Below are positions 15,808 through 23,382 of a DNA stretch of 64,000 bases, in pieces. The stretch is from Streptomyces liliifuscus (GTDB taxonomy: Bacteria; Actinomycetota; Actinomycetes; Streptomycetales; Streptomycetaceae), in assembly GCF_016598615.1 (NCBI RefSeq), contig NZ_CP066831.1:9734001-9798000 (forward strand). The letters are read 5' to 3'. Below the pieces are notes generated by a model that was given only the letters and a program-made list of their open reading frames with translations, was not told where the DNA came from and ran no database searches. The first letter of the stretch is position 1; every line of letters begins with the position of its first letter. A program made the position numbers and the translations under genes.

Positions 15808-17027
15808 GGGCGGCCACGACGCGCAAGTCAACGACACCTGAGCCGGCGACACATGAGTCCGCGGCCCTGCTCGCCGCGCTGGCGGCCGCCGACGAGGACC
15901 GGATCGTCTTCGACCTGACCGGAATCGAGGACCGCTACGACACGCTGCGGCGCGAACTGCCCGGAGTCCTCGTGCGATTCGCGATGAAGGCCTGTCCGGT
16001 GGACGAGGTGCTCGCGTGCCTGGCGGCCAGAGGCGCCGGCGTGGACGGGGCGAGCCCGCGCGAACTGGAGCAGGCGCTGCGGGCGGGGGTGCCGCTCGAC
16101 CGCATGCACTACGGCAACACCGTCAAGTCCGACCGCGACATCGCCGACGCCCATCGCCTCGGCGTCAGGGACTTCGCGACCGACAGCCTGGAGGACGTGG
16201 CGGCCATCGCCGCCCATGCCCCGGGCGCCCGGGTGTTCTGCAGACTGACGACCAGCGGTGAAGGGGCGCTCTGGGGCCTCAGCAACAAGTTCGGCTGCTC
16301 GCCCGCCGACGCCGTACAGGTGCTTGAGGCGGCACGGGCACAGGGCCTGACACCGTCGGGCCTGTCCGTGCACGTCGGGTCCCAGCAGATGACGGCCGAC
16401 GCCTGGCACAGTGCCGTCGAGTCCCTGGCGGACGTCCTGACCGCCCTCGGCCGGCGCGGGATGACCCTGGACCATGTCAACCTCGGCGGCGGTCTCCCGG
16501 CACTCGGATACCTCGACAGGTTCGGCATGCCCCTGGATCCGCCGATGGACAAGATCTTCGCCGTGATCCGCGAGGGAATGCGGTACCTGAAGGGCGTCCA
16601 CGGCGACCACCTCCGGTTCGTCATGGAGCCGGGGCGTCATCTCGTCGCCGACCAGGGAGCCATCCGGGCCCATGTCTCCCGGCTCGCCGAGAGGCGGGGA
16701 CCGGACGGCGAGCGGCAGCACTGGCTCTATCTGAGCTGCGGCAAGTTCAACGGGCTCTACGAGATGGACGCGTTGCAGTACCGGCTCGTCTTTCCCACAC
16801 ACCCCGACGCCGAGTGCGTTCCCGCCGTCGTGGCGGGTCCCACCTGCGACAGCGACGATGCCTACCTCCATGAACACGCTGGCCTCGTCTACGTACCCAA
16901 GGACCTGGCGTCGGGCGATCCGGTCTGGGTGATGTCCAGCGGTGCCTACGCGATCAGTTACATGACCCAGGGCTTCAACGGTTTCGATCCGCTCCCCTAC
17001 ACCTGGACGAGGGTGGGCCGCCCGTGA
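15804..17027 (+). CDS. Fold-type III PLP-dependent decarboxylase (ornithine/diaminopimelate decarboxylase family)
   Basis: PLP enzyme of 407 residues, expected to decarboxylate a basic or modified amino acid. The PLP lysine is K62 in RFAMKACP; HVGSQQM, GGGLPALGY, MEPGRHLV and AGPTCDSDD are the conserved family stations, the last holding the cysteine and aspartate of the second active-site half. GTG 15804 overlaps the upstream stop in a GTGA junction; an upstream in-frame ATG at 15741 exists but would overlap the previous gene by 67 bp. Eukaryotic-type ornithine decarboxylases share the layout, but the CDSDD motif is common to ornithine, arginine and related enzymes, so the exact substrate is open. 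It couples with oxygenase, transferase, GNAT and exporter genes. Confidence 0.85.
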   Translation: MRAATTRKSTTPEPATHESAALLAALAAADEDRIVFDLTGIEDRYDTLRRELPGVLVRFAMKACPVDEVLACLAARGAGVDGASPRELEQALRAGVPLDRMHYGNTVKSDRDIADAHRLGVRDFATDSLEDVAAIAAHAPGARVFCRLTTSGEGALWGLSNKFGCSPADAVQVLEAARAQGLTPSGLSVHVGSQQMTADAWHSAVESLADVLTALGRRGMTLDHVNLGGGLPALGYLDRFGMPLDPPMDKIFAVIREGMRYLKGVHGDHLRFVMEPGRHLVADQGAIRAHVSRLAERRGPDGERQHWLYLSCGKFNGLYEMDALQYRLVFPTHPDAECVPAVVAGPTCDSDDAYLHEHAGLVYVPKDLASGDPVWVMSSGAYAISYMTQGFNGFDPLPYTWTRVGRP

Positions 17028-17626
17028 GCGACGTCGTACACATACGCCACATCACCGAGGCCGACTGGGACGGCATCGTGGCGATCGAGTCCCGCGCCTA
17101 CACCGGACTCGGCCTGTCGGAGGGCCGCGCGGCGCTTCGGTCACGGGCGGAGATCTCGCCGAGTACGTGCTTCGTCCTGGACGTCGGGTCCGGGCCGGCC
17201 GGCTACCTGCTGGCACTGCCCTATCCGGCCTTCGAGTACCCGGACCTGGAACGGACCGAGGAGGCGGTCGCGCCGCACCCCGCGCCCGCACCGCGCAATC
17301 TCCACTTGCACGACATCGTTGTCGAGGAGGGGCTTCGCGGCAGGGGACTGGGGCAGCGCCTTCTCCACCACTTCACCCTGACGGCCCGCTCGCGCGGGTA
17401 CGAACGGATCTCGCTGATCGCCGTCGGCCGCAGCGACACGTTCTGGTCGGCCCGCGGCTACACCGCCCACCCGGGAATCTCGCCCGGTGGCTACGGCGCG
17501 AACGCCGTCTACATGTCCAAGGCGGTGCCGACCGACCCAGGTGCACAGCCCGAGCCGACCGGCGTGGTGCCGCGCGGCCCCTCCGTCCCCACGAAGCGAG
17601 CTGATGCGCGTGTCCCGTGTCCATGA
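17024..17626 (+). CDS. GNAT-family N-acetyltransferase
   Basis: Predicted acetyl-CoA-dependent N-acyltransferase of 200 residues. Motif A is visible as LHDIVVEEGLRGRGLGQRLL (acetyl-CoA pyrophosphate loop RGRGLG), with SLIAVGRSDTFWSARGY as motif B. GTG 17024 overlaps the decarboxylase TGA (GTGA). About 30 C-terminal residues after the domain are Pro/Arg-rich and overlap the MFS start. In the cluster the likely acceptor is the amine formed by the neighbouring decarboxylase, as a tailoring or self-protection step; that is inference from position. Confidence 0.85.
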   Translation: MSDVVHIRHITEADWDGIVAIESRAYTGLGLSEGRAALRSRAEISPSTCFVLDVGSGPAGYLLALPYPAFEYPDLERTEEAVAPHPAPAPRNLHLHDIVVEEGLRGRGLGQRLLHHFTLTARSRGYERISLIAVGRSDTFWSARGYTAHPGISPGGYGANAVYMSKAVPTDPGAQPEPTGVVPRGPSVPTKRADARVPCP

Positions 17627-18767
17627 CCCCTTCCTCCGCAGCCAGTTGGCGATCGCCGCACTGTTCTGCTCCCTCGGCTTCCAGTACGCCACCTGGGCCG
17701 CGCGCATCCCCGCCATCAAGACGGACCTCGGCCTGACCGCGGCCGAGGTGGGTGTGCTGCTGATGGCGGCGGGGATCGGCGCGGTGGCGTCGTTCCCCTT
17801 GGTCCCGGTGCTCATGAAACGGCTGGGTTCGGCACGGCTCGCCCTCCTGTCGTCCCTCTGTCTGACCCTCCTGCTCCTGGCGCTGGCCGTGGCGCCCAAC
17901 TATCCGGTCGCGCTGCTCGTCATGGGCGTCGACGGCGTCTTCGTGGGATGCCTGAACGTCGCCATGAACGCGCAGGGCGCTGCCCTTGAGGCACGGCACG
18001 AACGCAACACCATGGCCAGACTGCACGCGACCTTCAGCGGTGGTTCGCTGCTCGCCGCGCTCATCGCCTCCGGCATGAACGCGGCGACCTCCTCGGTCGT
18101 GGCGCACTTCGGCGTGGCGGCCGTGATCCTCGTCCTGCTGACCGCCGCCGCACGCCCAGGTCTTCTCTCCGAGGACGCGCCTGCCGAGGAGAAGGCGCAG
18201 AAGACCCGCGGCAGATGGAACCTTCCGTCCCGTATGACGCTGTGGATGTGCTGCGCCATGGCGTTCGGCACCGTGACCGAGGGCGCCATGACCGACTGGT
18301 CCGCCCTCTACATGAAGGACGTGGCCAAGGCATCGGCGGAACTGGCACCCATGGGCATCGCCGTCGTCTCGGGAATGATGGTGGTGGCCCGCCTCTTCGC
18401 CGACGGCTGGCGCAGCCGGTGGGGCGACGGACGGGTCGTCCTCCTCGGCAGCGCGCTGGCCGCGGCAGGGCTGGCCTTCGCCCTGGTGAGCGGGGGAGTG
18501 GTGCCCGCCCTCATCGGATTCGCCTGCGTCGGACTGGGCTGCGCCGCCGTGACCCCGTGCGTGTACGTGGCCGCCGCCAAACAGGGCTCGGACGCGCTGG
18601 CCCTCGTCGCCGCCACGGGTACGACGGGCCTGCTGGCGGGCCCGCCGTTCATCGGCTTCGTGGCGAACGCCAGCAGCCTGGTGTGGGGGCTGGGGGTGGT
18701 CGCGGCCGCGGCGGTCGTGGTGTCCCTGTGCAGCACCCGGATCCGCTGGACACCGGTCAGCAGCTGA
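17604..18767 (+). CDS. MFS transporter (probable exporter of the cluster product)
   Basis: Membrane transporter of 387 residues with about twelve hydrophobic helices in two halves. LGFQYATWAARIPAIK at the N-terminus and GVDGVFVGCLNVAMNAQG resemble the YbjJ/FucP-like branch of the major facilitator superfamily. ATG 17604 overlaps the GNAT gene by 23 bp; a weak AGCGAG precedes it, and GTG 17610 is an alternative. As the last gene of the set, followed by a strong hairpin, it most likely exports the product, but import cannot be excluded from sequence. Confidence 0.85.
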   Translation: MRVSRVHDPFLRSQLAIAALFCSLGFQYATWAARIPAIKTDLGLTAAEVGVLLMAAGIGAVASFPLVPVLMKRLGSARLALLSSLCLTLLLLALAVAPNYPVALLVMGVDGVFVGCLNVAMNAQGAALEARHERNTMARLHATFSGGSLLAALIASGMNAATSSVVAHFGVAAVILVLLTAAARPGLLSEDAPAEEKAQKTRGRWNLPSRMTLWMCCAMAFGTVTEGAMTDWSALYMKDVAKASAELAPMGIAVVSGMMVVARLFADGWRSRWGDGRVVLLGSALAAAGLAFALVSGGVVPALIGFACVGLGCAAVTPCVYVAAAKQGSDALALVAATGTTGLLAGPPFIGFVANASSLVWGLGVVAAAAVVVSLCSTRIRWTPVSS

Positions 18768-18796
18768 CCCGTCACGCCGGTCGTCGATTCCGTCAT

Positions 18797-18835
18797 GGGC
18801 AGGTCCCGTCGGCAGTGCTGCCACGTGACCTGCCC
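18797..18835 (+). terminator. Strong hairpin ending the 13.4-18.8 kb cluster
   Basis: GGGCAGGTC (18797-18805) pairs perfectly with GACCTGCCC (18827-18835), with an inner GGCAG/CTGCC pairing around a TG loop. It lies 30 bp after the MFS stop and marks the end of the operon. Confidence 0.75.
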
Positions 18836-18899
18836 CCTCGCACGTGCCCGGGAAGACCCGGGAAGAGTCGTTCTCCGCTTACGGGGAACCTGGAGACGA

Positions 18900-19415
18900 A
18901 TGGAGCACAACGACACGAACACGAACTCATACGACCAAGGAGTCCCGCCCGTCGTGACCGTCCCTGAAGAGAACCGTCGCAAGACCGCGAACAGTGACCC
19001 GGTGCCGGAGCGGCCCGAGGGCGCGAGCGGACTCACCGGTCTGGAGCGGGCGCTGGAGCGCTTCGGAGCGTCGCTGCTCGCGCAGTTCCGCCACAAGGAA
19101 CCGGTCGAACTGGTTGCCGCCCTGCGCAGGGAGTGCGACGACCACGCCGTCGTGTGCAGTGAGAGCCTGGTCGTCGTCCCCAACGCCTACGGCGTCGAAC
19201 TGCCCGAGCCCGTCCATCAGGAACTGGAGCGGAACGGCGGTCGCGTCGACCAGGTGCTCACCGAGAGCCTGCTCCGGCACGGCGAGGACCGGGGCTACGC
19301 CTGGGCCGGACCACTCGCGGTGCATGTCACCAAGTCACCCTCCGTGCCGAACGGCCGCTACCGGGTGACGAGCAGCGTGATGCGGCACGTACGGGCCGGC
19401 GAGTTCCACAACTGA
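18900..19415 (+). CDS. Stand-alone FhaA N-terminal domain (DUF3662-like) protein
   Basis: Protein of 171 residues. From about residue 45 it matches the N-terminal domain of FhaA: LTGLERALERFGASLLAQFR, then PVELVAALRRECDDHA, VVVPNAYGVELPEPVHQEL and a final GPLAVHVTKSP-GRYRV block. FhaA proteins normally continue with a long linker and an FHA phosphothreonine-binding domain; here the protein ends after the first domain. FhaA interacts with cell-wall and cell-division machinery in mycobacteria, so a role as a partner of such proteins is possible. ATG 18900 has GGAG about 5 nt upstream; GTG 18954 is an alternative start. No membrane segment is present. Confidence 0.75.
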   Translation: MEHNDTNTNSYDQGVPPVVTVPEENRRKTANSDPVPERPEGASGLTGLERALERFGASLLAQFRHKEPVELVAALRRECDDHAVVCSESLVVVPNAYGVELPEPVHQELERNGGRVDQVLTESLLRHGEDRGYAWAGPLAVHVTKSPSVPNGRYRVTSSVMRHVRAGEFHN

Positions 19416-19423
19416 GCCGGGCC

Positions 19424-19490
19424 CGAGGTGTTCGACCCGAGCGGGCAGGCGCGAGGTGTCCGGCTGCAGGAGTCCGGCCCGAGGTGTCCG
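19424..19490. repeat. Three 11-bp repeats with exact 28-bp period at convergent gene ends
   Basis: CGAGGTGTYCG recurs at 19424-19434, 19452-19462 and 19480-19490. Sequence between copies is less conserved, so this looks like a decayed 28-bp tandem repeat filling the gap between the stops of the FhaA-N gene and the secreted protein gene. Confidence 0.6.
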
Positions 19491-19494
19491 CCCG

Positions 19495-19881
19495 TCAGTT
19501 CGTGAGCGTGACGCAGGGCAGGCCCACGCTCGCGCCGCCGCGGAAACCCTCCGCGCACAGCCGGGTGCCCGCGGGGAAGTGGCGCTGGGGGTATGCCTGG
19601 TCCCGGTAGGTCCTGAACGCGGAGACGTCCTCCACCTTGGTGTTGGCGCCCCAGCCGTTGGTGGTCCAGACACGGGCGCTGATGCGGTGCGGCTGGTTGG
19701 TGTTGGTGACCGAGACCTCGACCCTGCCCAGGTAGGTGCCCGTGTCGTACGTCTCGATGCAGACGGAGTGGTTGCACCACTTGCCGTCCGCCGCCGCGGG
19801 CGGCCCCGCGACGATGACACAGCCGAGTGCCGCGGCAAGGGTTCCGATCCCCGCAGTGATCTTCTTGGTGATGCAGCGCAT
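19495..19881 (-). CDS. Small secreted protein of unknown function
   Basis: Protein of 128 residues that I do not recognise. A signal peptide is clear: MRCITKK, a hydrophobic core, and PPAAADG as cleavage region. The mature protein of about 100 residues has four cysteines (CNHSVC, then single cysteines in RLCAEG and LPCVTL), which could form two disulfides, and beta-strand-like segments. ATG 19881 is chosen for the signal peptide, with GAGG about 10 nt upstream; the frame is open to 19950. The shape is typical of small Streptomyces exoproteins; no enzymatic motif is visible. Confidence 0.75.
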   Translation of the reverse strand: MRCITKKITAGIGTLAAALGCVIVAGPPAAADGKWCNHSVCIETYDTGTYLGRVEVSVTNTNQPHRISARVWTTNGWGANTKVEDVSAFRTYRDQAYPQRHFPAGTRLCAEGFRGGASVGLPCVTLTN

Positions 19882-19998
19882 GTGAAGCGACCTCACACAG
19901 TCTTCCGGGTCCGACGGAGCGTCGGCCAGACCAACGAGGGGCTTGATCATGAGTTACGTGCCCCTACCCGAGACCCCTGCCTCGCTCGGTCTGCGAGG

Positions 19999-20604
19999 TC
20001 AGTGACCCGGCAGCCATTCGCTGAGCGCGTCGATGAGGCGGTCCAGCGCGGGCTGGTCGGCGGAGCGGTCCGTCATGACCGTGCGGCCGTTGAACTGCAG
20101 CGCGTACTGGAACATGTCGGCCGCCCCCGTGTCGATCGTGAACTCGGGGACATCGGCGAGCGCCGGATCGCCGAGCAGCGTGCGCAGTTCAGTGAACTGG
20201 GCCGCGCTCGTACGGCGCACCTCGGGGTCGCCCTTGTCGTCGGCGAGGACGGTGCCGTCGCCCCGGAGAACCACCTTCTGATTGATCCCCGCGAAGCCGC
20301 CGGTGACCGTCATGGTCACCAGCTTCTGCTTGGGCCCGGTGACGGGCACCGGCGACGGGCTTTTCGAAGCCGAAGCGGACGCCGAAGCCGGAGCCGACTT
20401 GGAAGGGGAGGGCGTGGGTGAGACCGGCGGCGAGGCGGACGAAGGAGACGCGGTGCTGACCGCCGTACCCGCCGTGCCTGCCGTTCCCGCCGCGTCCGGC
20501 GACTCCTCCGAACCGCCGTCCGACCCCGACGTGCAGCCGGTCAGTCCCAGTACCCCGACCGCGATCACCGACGCCGCCATCGCGGCCGTACGCCCTCGGA
20601 ACAT
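19999..20604 (-). CDS. Lipoprotein of unknown function
   Basis: Extracytoplasmic lipoprotein of 201 residues. The signal ends in lipobox LGLTGC with Cys about 24, followed by a 60-residue Ser/Ala/Pro/Thr linker of the cell-wall-spanning type. The C-terminal domain of about 110 residues (KLVTMTVTGGFAGINQKVVLRGDG to DALSEWLPGH) resembles protealysin-inhibitor-like or emfourin-like beta domains in outline, a weak impression only. ATG 20604 is chosen because the lipoprotein signal begins there. It is divergent from the cyclase/TPP-enzyme genes. Confidence 0.75.
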   Translation of the reverse strand: MFRGRTAAMAASVIAVGVLGLTGCTSGSDGGSEESPDAAGTAGTAGTAVSTASPSSASPPVSPTPSPSKSAPASASASASKSPSPVPVTGPKQKLVTMTVTGGFAGINQKVVLRGDGTVLADDKGDPEVRRTSAAQFTELRTLLGDPALADVPEFTIDTGAADMFQYALQFNGRTVMTDRSADQPALDRLIDALSEWLPGH

Positions 20605-20718
20605 CGTGCCCCCGCCCGTCACCGTCGACCGACTCAACCGGACTGTGAGTACCACGGAACCGCAATCGTCATGTCCGGTGCCATGCTGTCAGTTCCGCGC
20701 TGCCTCATGGAGGTCTTC

Positions 20719-21504
20719 ATGCCCGAGCCGTCCATCCTCGCCTCGCTGGTGTCCGCGCTGCGGAGCGGGGCGATCGAAGTCGTCGACCTGACGGCGCCGT
20801 TGTCGTCGTCGACACCGGTACTCCAGTTGCCGCCCGAGTTCGGCCAGACGGCGGTGTTCGAACTGGATGAGATCAGCAGGTACGACGACCGGGGGCCGGC
20901 CTGGTACTGGAACAACTTCCGCAGCGGCGAGCACACCGGCACCCACTTCGACGCCCCGAACCACTGGGTGACCGGGAAGGACCTGGCCGACGTGGCGTCC
21001 GTACCAGTGAACCGGCTGGTCGCGCCCGCCGCCGTGCTGGACTTCACCGCGGAGGCGCGGGAGAACCCGGACTTCCTCGTGGAGGTCGACCATGTGAAGG
21101 CGTGGGAGGCGGAGCACGGGCCGCTGCCCGACGGCGGCTGGCTGTTGGTGCGCACCGGCTGGGACGAGCGCTCGTATGCGCAGGAGCCGTTCCTGAACGC
21201 GGACGAGAACGGCCCGCACACTCCTGGCCTGTCGGCGGAGTGCGCTCGTTGGGTGGCTGAGGAGTCGCCCGTCATCGGCCTCGGGGTCGAGACGGTGGGC
21301 ACCGACGCGGGTGGGGCGCACTCGTTCGACCCGGTCTTCCCGTGTCACTCGTACCTCATGGGCAGCGACAAGTACGGGCTGACCCAGTTGCAGAACCTGG
21401 CGGTGCTGCCCGCGACCGGCTCCGTCGTCGTCGCGGGGCCGCTGCCGATCGTCACGGGGTCCGGGTCCCCCGCGCGGGTGCTCGCCTTGGTGGAACGTTC
21501 GTGA
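20719..21504 (+). CDS. Cyclase-family metal-dependent hydrolase (kynurenine formamidase/isatin hydrolase-like)
   Basis: Predicted metal-dependent amidase, lactamase or dehydratase of 261 residues. The family signature HTGTHFDAPNHW (HxGTHxDxPxH) binds the metal, and GVETVGTDAGG plus a later CHSYLM segment match the rest of the fold. ATG 20719 has GGAGG 5-6 nt upstream; ATG 20707 is an alternative. Its TGA overlaps the GTG of a TPP-dependent enzyme (GTGA), so both act in one pathway, probably opening a ring or amide to yield a 2-oxo acid. The substrate is unknown; isatin-like or cyclic amide compounds are candidates by family only. Confidence 0.85.
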   Translation: MPEPSILASLVSALRSGAIEVVDLTAPLSSSTPVLQLPPEFGQTAVFELDEISRYDDRGPAWYWNNFRSGEHTGTHFDAPNHWVTGKDLADVASVPVNRLVAPAAVLDFTAEARENPDFLVEVDHVKAWEAEHGPLPDGGWLLVRTGWDERSYAQEPFLNADENGPHTPGLSAECARWVAEESPVIGLGVETVGTDAGGAHSFDPVFPCHSYLMGSDKYGLTQLQNLAVLPATGSVVVAGPLPIVTGSGSPARVLALVERS

Positions 21505-23276
21505 AGGTCGCCGAGGCCGTCGGACGGGCGCTGTACGCGGCCGGGGTCGGTCAGGTCTTCGGCGTGGTCGGCTCGGGCAACTTCCATCTCACCAACGCCA
21601 TGGTCGCGGCGGGTTCGCGGTTCGTGGCCGCACGTCATGAAGGCGGCGCGGCGACCATGGCCGACGCGTACTCCCGGATGAGCGGAACGGTGGCCGCGCT
21701 GAGCGTTCATCAGGGCCCCGGCCTGACGAACGCCATGACCGGGATCGCCGAGGCGGCCAAGAGCCGTACGCCGCTGCTCGTGCTGGCGGCCGAGGTGACC
21801 GAGCCGCGATCCAACTTCTACGTCGACCAGGAGGCGTTGGCGCGATCGGTGGGCGCGGTCACGGCGCGCGTGACGTCGGCGGAGGACGCCGTCACCGAAG
21901 CCCTCGACGCCGTTCGGCGAGCCGTGTGCGAGCGGCGGACCGTACTGCTCAACCTCCCGCTGGGCGTACAGGCCCTCGACGTATCCGCTGCACCCGACGT
22001 ACCCGGCGACGCGTCGGCCCTTGCCGTCGTGCCGCCCGAACGGGCCCCGCTGGAGCCGGAGTCCGCCGATGTGGAGGCCCTGGCGCGGGTGCTGGAGAAG
22101 TCCCGGCGGCCGGTCTTCGTGGCCGGCCGGGGAGCGCGCTCGCCCGGCGCCCGGGACGCCCTGGCGGCGCTCGCCGAGCACCATGGCGCGCTGCTTGCGA
22201 CCTCGGCCGTCGCACGCGGCCTGTTCCAGGGCGATCCCTGGTCGCTCGACGTGTCCGGAGGCTTCGCGTCACCCCTGGCCGCCGAACTGATCCGGGAAGC
22301 CGACCTGATCGTCGGCTGGGGCTGCGCGCTGAACATGTGGACCATGCGGCACGGCCGGCTGATCGGCCCGGACACCACCGTCGTACAGATCGACGACGAC
22401 GCCTCGGCCCTCGGCGCGCACCGGGAGGTGCACCTCGGAGTCACCGGGGACGTGGAGCTAACGGCTCGACGCACGCTGGAGACGGGCGACGGGAGCCTGC
22501 AGGCCCAACAACCGCAACACACCCAACAACCGCAACACACCCAACAACCGCAACACACCCAACAACCGCAACAGACACACCAAGGGCAGCAGGCACAGCA
22601 AGGGCAACAGGCCCGCCAGGGCTTTCGGACCGCCGACATCGGCGCGGCCATCGCCGCCCGCGTGCGCTGGCGGGACGTGCCGTACGAGGACACGAGCAGC
22701 CGCGAGCGCATCGACCCGCGCACACTGAGCATCGCGCTCGACGACATCCTCCCCGCGGAGCGGGTGATCGGCGTGGACTCCGGCAACTTCATGGGCTACC
22801 CGAGCATGTACCTGTCGGTGCCGGACGAGAACGGCCTGTGCTTCACCCAGGCGTTCCAGTCGATCGGCCTGGGCCTCGCGACCGCGATCGGCGCGGCACT
22901 GGCACGGCCGGACCGGCTTCCCGTGGCCGCGCTCGGCGACGGCGGCGCGATGATGGGCGCCGCGGAGTTCGACACCGTACGCAGGCTCGGGCTGCCCATG
23001 GTGGTGGTCGTCTACAACGACGATGCCTACGGGGCGGAGGTGCACCACTTCGGGCCGGACGGACATCCGCTGGACACCGTCGAGTTCCCGCCGACGGACA
23101 TCGCCGCCGTGGCGCGCGGCTACGGCTTCGAGGCCGTGACCGTACACGAGCGGGCGGATCTGAAGGCCGTCGAGGACTGGCTAGCCGGGCCACGCACCGC
23201 GCCCCTGCTCATCGACGCCAAGGTGGTCGCGGACCGGGGAGCCTGGTGGCTGGAGGAGGCGTTCCGCGGACATTGA
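21501..23276 (+). CDS. Thiamine diphosphate-dependent enzyme (acetolactate synthase/decarboxylase-like) with Gln-rich insert
   Basis: TPP enzyme of 591 residues with N-terminal pyrimidine-binding, middle and C-terminal pyrophosphate-binding domains. GVVGSGNFHLT and catalytic Glu47 (RHEGGAA) mark the first domain; GDGGAMMGAAEFDT to VYNDDAYGAE is the Mg/TPP motif. Between the middle and C-terminal domains (residues about 335-375) lies a Gln/His/Pro-rich insert built from an 18-bp tandem repeat. GTG 21501 overlaps the cyclase stop. It probably decarboxylates or ligates the 2-oxo acid made by the cyclase. A true acetolactate synthase would have a regulatory subunit gene nearby; none is present, so a catabolic role is favoured. 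Confidence 0.85.
   Translation: MKVAEAVGRALYAAGVGQVFGVVGSGNFHLTNAMVAAGSRFVAARHEGGAATMADAYSRMSGTVAALSVHQGPGLTNAMTGIAEAAKSRTPLLVLAAEVTEPRSNFYVDQEALARSVGAVTARVTSAEDAVTEALDAVRRAVCERRTVLLNLPLGVQALDVSAAPDVPGDASALAVVPPERAPLEPESADVEALARVLEKSRRPVFVAGRGARSPGARDALAALAEHHGALLATSAVARGLFQGDPWSLDVSGGFASPLAAELIREADLIVGWGCALNMWTMRHGRLIGPDTTVVQIDDDASALGAHREVHLGVTGDVELTARRTLETGDGSLQAQQPQHTQQPQHTQQPQHTQQPQQTHQGQQAQQGQQARQGFRTADIGAAIAARVRWRDVPYEDTSSRERIDPRTLSIALDDILPAERVIGVDSGNFMGYPSMYLSVPDENGLCFTQAFQSIGLGLATAIGAALARPDRLPVAALGDGGAMMGAAEFDTVRRLGLPMVVVVYNDDAYGAEVHHFGPDGHPLDTVEFPPTDIAAVARGYGFEAVTVHERADLKAVEDWLAGPRTAPLLIDAKVVADRGAWWLEEAFRGH
22505..22576 (+). repeat. In-frame 18-bp tandem repeat, four copies
   Basis: Unit CCAACAACCGCAACACAC at 22505, 22523, 22541 and 22559; three copies are identical and the fourth has one change (CAGAC for CACAC). 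It encodes repeated PQHTQQ in the TPP enzyme linker and is followed by further Gln/Gly-rich codons. Low GC relative to its surroundings. Confidence 0.95.
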
Positions 23277-23280
23277 ACGA

Positions 23281-23300
23281 CGCCCGGCGGCCGCCGGGCG
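23281..23300. terminator. Palindromic hairpin between convergent genes
   Basis: CGCCCGGC (23281-23288) and GCCGGGCG (23293-23300) form a perfect stem around GGCC, 4 bp after the TPP-enzyme stop. It probably terminates that operon and perhaps the convergent GH95 gene. Confidence 0.65.
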
Positions 23301-23382
23301 AGGCCACGGTCCGCCTCCGCGGTATCGGCGTGGCCGGGCAGCGGTGTCGCTCCTCGCGGGCCGCCCGGCCACACCGATCCGG

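Noticed and set aside
22505..22576. Tandem repeats as a CRISPR array
   Set aside because: Units are contiguous with no spacers and lie in frame within a TPP-enzyme gene.
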